Assembly (NCBI GenBank): GCA_030824255.1
Contig: JAVBYB010000355.1
Coordinates: forward strand, 1 to 5,884
DNA length: 5,884 nt
Reading direction: 5' to 3'
Source: a bacterium
GTDB lineage: Bacteria > Pseudomonadota > Alphaproteobacteria > Caulobacterales > Hyphomonadaceae
The translations under genes and the position numbers were made by a program. A model generated the notes under the pieces. The model saw nothing but the letters and a program-made list of their open reading frames with translations. It was not told the origin of the DNA and ran no database searches. Within the stretch, counting starts at the first letter, position 1; every line of letters starts with the position of its first letter. Below, one piece after another: positions 1-3,524 of the stretch.

Positions 1-563
1 GACCATGCCTTCACCTGTTTGAGGCAGTCGACGAAGAGCAGGCAGTGCGAGCGGTAGTCGATGTCGGCCGCGTGGATCACCTTGATGCCGGGCTGGCTCA
101 TCACGGAGAGATCGTAGGGCTCGAGCGTTTCCCCGCGCTGTTCCAGGATCGTGCGGGCGAGCGGCGTGGCGTAGAGCCCGCCTTCAGGATCATCCGACGG
201 ATCGAGTTCGAGCTGGCGCGCGCCTTTATCCAGCTGTTCGGCGATGGGGCGGTGAGCGTAGTCGAGCGTTGTCGCGGCATTGGCGTTGCGCTCGGCGATG
301 AGGGCGAGTTCGGCGGGCGGGATGGCGACCTTGTAGGAGTTATGCGTGCCGAACGACTGGAGCTGGTTGATGGCGACGTTGGCGTCGATCCACGCTGCGC
401 CGCAGCCCGGCTTCGCGGCTTCGGCGGCGGAGGCGCTTACGGCGCCGGTATCGCAGGCGGCAGCTTCCTCGACGACCGGGGCTGAGGCGGGCGTGCAGCC
501 TGCAGCAAGGATCGCGACCGTGAGGATCGCAAGCGCTGGCAACCAGACAATGAGGCGTTTCAT
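1..563 (-). CDS. Putative Ca2+-dependent phosphoinositide phospholipase C-like lipoprotein (3' end outside window)
   Basis: 187 codons are visible from an ATG at 563-561, and the frame stays open to the left edge, so the C-terminus is missing. Residues 1-23 look like a lipoprotein signal: MKR, a hydrophobic stretch, then LAAGC with the lipidated Cys at 23. Thr at +2 does not suggest inner-membrane retention, so an outer-membrane or surface location is inferred. The mature part has a short Ala-rich spacer, then FGTHNSYK (71-78, His74), LDYAHRPIAEQLDKGARQLE (100-119), an acidic LELD (118-121), DPEGGLY (125-131) and PGIKVIHAADIDYRS (158-172, His164). Two histidines around an acidic Ca2+-ligand-like LELD match the PI-PLC TIM-barrel family of Ca2+-dependent phosphoinositide phospholipases C (Streptomyces-type). 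These enzymes cleave phosphoinositides by acid-base catalysis. The family call rests on motif memory; the true substrate is unknown. A good Shine-Dalgarno supports the start. It follows cheR on the same strand after 179 bases and has no evident link to chemotaxis. Confidence 0.72.
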   Translation of the reverse strand, partial: MKRLIVWLPALAILTVAILAAGCTPASAPVVEEAAACDTGAVSASAAEAAKPGCGAAWIDANVAINQLQSFGTHNSYKVAIPPAELALIAERNANAATTLDYAHRPIAEQLDKGARQLELDPSDDPEGGLYATPLARTILEQRGETLEPYDLSVMSQPGIKVIHAADIDYRSHCLLFVDCLKQVKAW

Positions 564-571
564 GGCAGTCC

Positions 572-576
572 CCTCC
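572..576 (-). promoter_or_regulatory. Ribosome-binding site of the PLC-like lipoprotein gene
   Basis: GGAGG (in GGAGGGG) on the minus strand, 8 bases before the ATG at 563. It is a near-consensus Shine-Dalgarno and fixes the lipoprotein start, giving a signal peptide of normal length. Confidence 0.75.
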
Positions 577-619
577 AACCGGGCGTGCCGGAAAGGTGGA
601 CAGGTTGCACGTCAGTTGC

Positions 620-646
620 GTGACACGGCCATGCGCGCGTTGTCAC
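620..646. repeat. Inverted repeat GTGACA-N15-TGTCAC in the cheR-lipoprotein gap
   Basis: Perfect 6-base arms at 620-625 and 641-646 are separated by 15 bases, about two helical turns centre to centre. It sits 57 to 83 bases upstream of the lipoprotein ATG, where an operator for that gene would be expected. No convincing -35/-10 pair was found around it. Arms this short can arise by chance, so an operator role is only a suggestion. Confidence 0.3.
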
Positions 647-682
647 ATCTGCAGTGCAGCATTGCGGTTGCTACCGGTTACG

Positions 683-721
683 TGCGGCGAGATTGCCGCA
701 GCTGGCGCTCATGCCGCTGCG
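683..721. repeat. Two overlapping stem-loops downstream of cheR
   Basis: TGCGGC (683-688) pairs perfectly with GCCGCA (695-700) across a 6-base loop. CGCAGCTGGC (697-706) pairs with GCCGCTGCG (713-721) across a 6-base loop with one bulged base. The stems share bases 697-700, so only one can form at a time. They lie 22 to 60 bases past the cheR stop, where an operon terminator is expected, but neither is followed by a T-run on the minus strand. An intrinsic terminator is therefore not supported; an RNA-stabilising 3' end or a Rho-dependent end remains possible. Confidence 0.3.
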
Positions 722-742
722 ACAGGAATGCCTGTGGCCGGC

Positions 743-1570
743 TCAGGCTGCCTTCACCGCGCGCTCGGTCAGCTTGTAGAGGCCGCGGCGGTCTTGCGCG
801 GACTCGAAGGACTGCGTGATGCCGATGACGGACTCGGCAGCGCCAAGCATGAGGAAGCCGCCGGGGTTGGTGCACTGGCCGATGCGGTCGAGCACCGCAC
901 CCTTGGTGGGGGCGTCGAAATAGATCAGCACGTTGCGGCAGAACACGACGTCGAACTTCCCGAGATTATAGCTCGGGTCCATCAGGTTCAGCTTGCGGAA
1001 GGTGACGAGCGAGCGGATGCGCTCCGAGATGCGCCAGTGATCGTCCTGCTGCGTGAAGTAGTGCATCAGCATCTGGATCGGCAGGCCGCGCTGGACTTCA
1101 AATTGCGTGAACAGGCCCTGGCGGGCGCGGTCGAGGCAGCGGTCGGAGATGTCGGTGGCAATGATCTCGACGGGCACGCCGCCGGTGAGCGCGGGCGTCT
1201 GGTCGAGCATCATGGCGATGGAGTACGGCTCCTGCCCTGTCGAGGCGGCCGCGCACCAGATGCGGATGCGCTGGCCTTTGCGGGCCTGCGCGAGAGCCGG
1301 CATCACGGCTTCCTTGAGATGGTCGAACGGCGTCTTGTCGCGGAAGAAGAACGTCTCGTTCGTGGTCATCACATCGACGACCTGCGTGATGAGGCGTTCG
1401 TCGCGACGGGCGCGGACGACCTGGATCAGGTCATCGATGGACGGAAGACCTTCCTTGCGGGCGAGCGGAGCCAGCCGGCTTTCCAGCAGGTACATCTTGT
1501 CGCCGCCGAGGACGATGCCCGCGCGTTTGCGCAGCAGCTGCGAGACGAAATCGAAATCCTGGCTGTTCAA
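743..1570 (-). CDS. cheR: CheR, chemoreceptor glutamate methyltransferase
   Basis: 275 aa, the usual CheR size. It transfers methyl groups from S-adenosylmethionine to receptor glutamates, opposing CheB in adaptation; cytoplasmic. An N-terminal helical domain (about 1-65) is followed by TTNETFFFRD (69-78), the SAM-site loop WCAAASTGQEPYS (105-117), ATDIS (138-142, Asp140 as ribose ligand by analogy) and FDVVFCRNVLIYF (206-218); the C-terminal GAAES (243-247) is also typical. The start is TTG (1570-1568), inside the TTGA overlap with the cheB stop, with GGAG 7 bases upstream. No in-frame ATG gives a full N-terminal domain: the next Met is residue 26. The beta-subdomain loop (about 173-180) is short and lacks the Gly-rich insert seen in enterobacterial CheR, which suggests that it does not bind a receptor C-terminal pentapeptide. 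Last gene of the che cluster, ending at TGA 743-745. Confidence 0.96.
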   Translation of the reverse strand: MNSQDFDFVSQLLRKRAGIVLGGDKMYLLESRLAPLARKEGLPSIDDLIQVVRARRDERLITQVVDVMTTNETFFFRDKTPFDHLKEAVMPALAQARKGQRIRIWCAAASTGQEPYSIAMMLDQTPALTGGVPVEIIATDISDRCLDRARQGLFTQFEVQRGLPIQMLMHYFTQQDDHWRISERIRSLVTFRKLNLMDPSYNLGKFDVVFCRNVLIYFDAPTKGAVLDRIGQCTNPGGFLMLGAAESVIGITQSFESAQDRRGLYKLTERAVKAA

Positions 1571-2646
1571 GCAGCTTCTCCGTTCATCATGCGCAGCGCG
1601 AGCTGACCCAGTTCACGCAAAGGCTTCACAGCCTCCGCATAGCCCGCCTGCGCAACAGCTCCTGGCATCCCCCATACCACGCTGCTCGCTTCGTCCTGTA
1701 CGATGACGCGCCCGCCGGCTTCGACAATCCGGCCCGCGCCTGCGCGGCCGTCATGTCCCATGCCGGTCAGCACCACGCCAAGCAGGCGGTTGCCGAACGC
1801 AGCAGCTGCGGACTCGAAAAGGGGATCTGCGGCCGGGCGGCAGAAGTTCACCTGCTCGCCCCGGTCCAGCGTCACGATGCGGCCCGAGGGGGCGCGCGCG
1901 ACGCGCATGTGAAAATCGCCGGGGGCGACAAGCACCTGGCCGGGAATTACAGGATCGCCGTCGACGGCTTCGCGGCAGCGCTTGCCGATGACGGATTCAA
2001 GTTTCTCGGCGAAGACCGGCGTGAAGGCGGCCGGCATGTGCTGCACGATCAGGATCGGCGCATCGATGCGGTTGGCGATGGCGGCAAGGAAGACGGGAAG
2101 CGCGGAGGGCCCGCCCGTGGAAGCGGCGATGACCATGGCCGCAGGCTTGCTGGCCTGGGTCGGGCGCTGGCGGAGACGGACGGTCGATGGCGCTGCGGCG
2201 CCACGCATGGCTGGGCGCGGGCCAAGGGCGATGATCTTCTCGACGAGATCGCGGCGATAGCCGTCGACGCCGCCCATGGCGGAGGCCTGCGGCTTGGCGA
2301 TGAAGTCTGCAGCGCCGAGGGAGAGCGCCTTTACCGTCTGCTGCGCGCCTTGCGACGTCAGCGTTGACGCCATCACGATGCGGGCTTCGGGCGCGAGCTT
2401 GCGAAGTTGCGGAAGGGCGGTGAGCCCGTCCATGTTCGGCATCTCGATGTCGAGGACGATCACGTCGGGGCGGACGTTGGCGACTTCGGCGACGGCCTGC
2501 GCGCCGTCGGAGCAGACTTTCACCAGCTCGATGCGGGGTTCCTCATCGATCCAGCGCCGCATGAAGCCACGCACGATCGCGCTGTCGTCCACGAGCATGA
2601 CGCGGACGCGGCGGTCGGATTCAGGCTGGCGGACGGCTGCGGTCAA
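1567..2646 (-). CDS. cheB: CheB, receptor methylesterase/glutamine deamidase with receiver domain
   Basis: 359 aa, full length. Phosphorylation by CheA turns on removal of receptor methyl groups. The receiver (about 14-122) has acidic Asp20/Asp21, phosphoacceptor Asp66 in VLDIEMP, STLT (94-97) and Lys118 in AKP. A basic, Pro/Ala-rich linker (about 142-168) leads to the esterase domain (170-355). There the catalytic triad is Ser176 in AASTGGP, His203 in QHMP and Asp299 in TGMGHDG, by alignment from memory with the Salmonella enzyme. The start is TTG (2646-2644): an in-frame TGA lies only 12 bases upstream, and the only other in-frame start, ATG at codon 17, would remove most of receiver beta-1. 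I see no Shine-Dalgarno before the TTG, so translation may depend on ribosomes arriving from cheY, 36 bases upstream. The TGA stop overlaps the cheR start by 4 bases. Confidence 0.96.
   Translation of the reverse strand: MTAAVRQPESDRRVRVMLVDDSAIVRGFMRRWIDEEPRIELVKVCSDGAQAVAEVANVRPDVIVLDIEMPNMDGLTALPQLRKLAPEARIVMASTLTSQGAQQTVKALSLGAADFIAKPQASAMGGVDGYRRDLVEKIIALGPRPAMRGAAAPSTVRLRQRPTQASKPAAMVIAASTGGPSALPVFLAAIANRIDAPILIVQHMPAAFTPVFAEKLESVIGKRCREAVDGDPVIPGQVLVAPGDFHMRVARAPSGRIVTLDRGEQVNFCRPAADPLFESAAAAFGNRLLGVVLTGMGHDGRAGAGRIVEAGGRVIVQDEASSVVWGMPGAVAQAGYAEAVKPLRELGQLALRMMNGEAA
1578..1581 (-). promoter_or_regulatory. Ribosome-binding site of cheR, inside the 3' end of cheB
   Basis: GGAG on the minus strand, 7 bases before the TTG start of cheR, lying within the cheB codons for the terminal Gly-Glu-Ala-Ala. 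It decides the TTG start and, with the TTGA stop/start overlap, points to translational coupling of cheR to cheB. Confidence 0.65.
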
Positions 2647-2682
2647 TGGGTGCGATCAGTTTGAGGGCAAGCAGGTCTGCGC

Positions 2683-3048
2683 TTAGACGAGACCGACTTC
2701 GGAGAACTTGGATTCGATGATCTCGGAGTCGAACGGTTTCATGATGTATTCGTTGGCGCCCGAGCGCATGGCCTCTGCGATGTGGCTCATGTCGTTCTCG
2801 GTGGTGCAGAAAACGATGGTGGGGCGATCGCCGCCCGGCTCGCGGCGGAGGGCGCGCAGGAAGTCGATCCCGTTCATGACCGGCATGTTCCAGTCGAGCA
2901 GGATGCAATCCGGCATGGTCTTGCGGCAGGCTTCGAGCGCCTGGGCGCCATCGGCCGCCTCTTCCGCTTCAAAGCGCAGGTCTTCCACGATGCGGCGCGC
3001 GACCTTGCGGACCACGCGGCTATCGTCGACGATCAGGCAGCGTTTCAT
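2683..3048 (-). CDS. cheY: CheY, single-domain response regulator (motor control)
   Basis: 121 aa, a stand-alone receiver with no output domain. It carries the phosphoryl signal from CheA to the flagellar motor or acts as a phosphate sink. All key residues are present: Asp8/Asp9, phosphoacceptor Asp52 in LLDWNMP, Thr82 in CTTEND, Tyr101 in EYIMKPF (equivalent of E. coli Tyr106) and Lys104. The DWNMP motif is shared with motor-binding CheYs, and overall it resembles the CheY encoded in alphaproteobacterial major che operons. The start is ATG with AGGGGG 6 bases upstream. It lies 17 bases after cheW and is followed by cheB after 36 bases. Whether it is the motor-binding CheY or a sink cannot be settled from this window, since other cheY copies may exist elsewhere. 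Confidence 0.95.
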   Translation of the reverse strand: MKRCLIVDDSRVVRKVARRIVEDLRFEAEEAADGAQALEACRKTMPDCILLDWNMPVMNGIDFLRALRREPGGDRPTIVFCTTENDMSHIAEAMRSGANEYIMKPFDSEIIESKFSEVGLV

Positions 3049-3054
3049 GGGCGT

Positions 3055-3060
3055 CCCCCT
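3055..3060 (-). promoter_or_regulatory. Ribosome-binding site of cheY
   Basis: AGGGGG on the minus strand, 6 bases before the ATG at 3048, in the 17-base gap after cheW. It is the only intergenic ribosome-binding site seen within the che cluster; those of cheW and cheR lie inside the preceding genes and cheB has none that I can see. Confidence 0.6.
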
Positions 3061-3065
3061 TCAAA

Positions 3066-3524
3066 TTAGGCCGCAGCCGCCGAGTCAGTCCCGCCAACGC
3101 CGACAAACATCTGATCAATGTCCATGATGACCAGGAGCCCGTCGGCCAAGCGGTAGACCCCGCGCGATACACCCGACCATGTCGCGTCAAGGTTAACGGG
3201 GTTTTGCTCCATCTGGCTGTCGTCGAGCTGAACGACGTCGCCGATCTCGTCGATGACGAGGCCGAAACTCTCCCCGCCATGCTCCACGCCAATCGCAAGG
3301 CATTGTTCCTGATCGCTTTTCTTGCGCAGCGGCAGGCCGAGGCGGGAGCGGGCGTCGATCGCCGTGACAATCCGTCCACGAAGATTAAGAACGCCGGCGA
3401 TTTCCGAACCCGACAGGGGGACCGGCGTCATCCTGGACGGGCGGAACACGTCGTGGATCTCGGTGACGCTCAATCCGAACAGCTGGCCGCCGATCCGGAA
3501 GGTGACGTATTCGCGGGTGGTCAT
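3066..3524 (-). CDS. cheW: CheW, receptor-kinase coupling protein
   Basis: 152 aa, usual CheW length, a single CheW domain. It bridges chemoreceptors and the P5 domain of CheA in cytoplasmic arrays and has no enzymatic activity. Seen in the sequence: YVTFRIGGQLFGLSVTEIHD (6-25, first SH3-like beta-barrel), then NLRGRIVTAIDAR (47-59) containing the conserved Leu-Arg-Gly, GLVIDEIGDVV (88-98) and YRLADGLLVIMDID (124-137). The C-terminus ends in an Ala run. The ATG (3524-3522) overlaps the cheA stop in ATGA and is preceded by GGAG at 7 bases, so translation is probably coupled to cheA, which suits proteins that work in fixed proportion. Confidence 0.95.
   Translation of the reverse strand: MTTREYVTFRIGGQLFGLSVTEIHDVFRPSRMTPVPLSGSEIAGVLNLRGRIVTAIDARSRLGLPLRKKSDQEQCLAIGVEHGGESFGLVIDEIGDVVQLDDSQMEQNPVNLDATWSGVSRGVYRLADGLLVIMDIDQMFVGVGGTDSAAAA

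Noticed and set aside
45..485. Plus-strand frame of 146 codons opposite the lipoprotein gene
   Set aside because: The minus strand here encodes a lipoprotein signal and phospholipase motifs with a strong ribosome-binding site; the plus frame shows none of these.
683..721. Intrinsic terminator after cheR
   Set aside because: Stem-loops exist but no T-rich tract follows on the minus strand, so the signal is incomplete.
596..1606. Long plus-strand open frame (336 codons) opposite cheR
   Set aside because: It is fully antisense to a clear CheR, its product shows no recognisable domain and it is rich in Ala/Asp/Val as expected from reading high-GC coding DNA backwards. The same holds for the plus-strand frames at 1753-2367, 3629-4567 and 3972-4916.
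2596..2598. ATG at codon 17 as the start of cheB
   Set aside because: It would begin at MLVDDS, removing most of receiver strand beta-1, and has no Shine-Dalgarno. The TTG at 2646 gives a complete receiver.
2700..2735. GANTC sites (two close together in the 3' part of cheY) as CcrM-type methylation signals
   Set aside because: Such sites occur across the coding sequence at a scatter that looks ordinary, and I saw none in the 564-742 gap where they could affect transcription.
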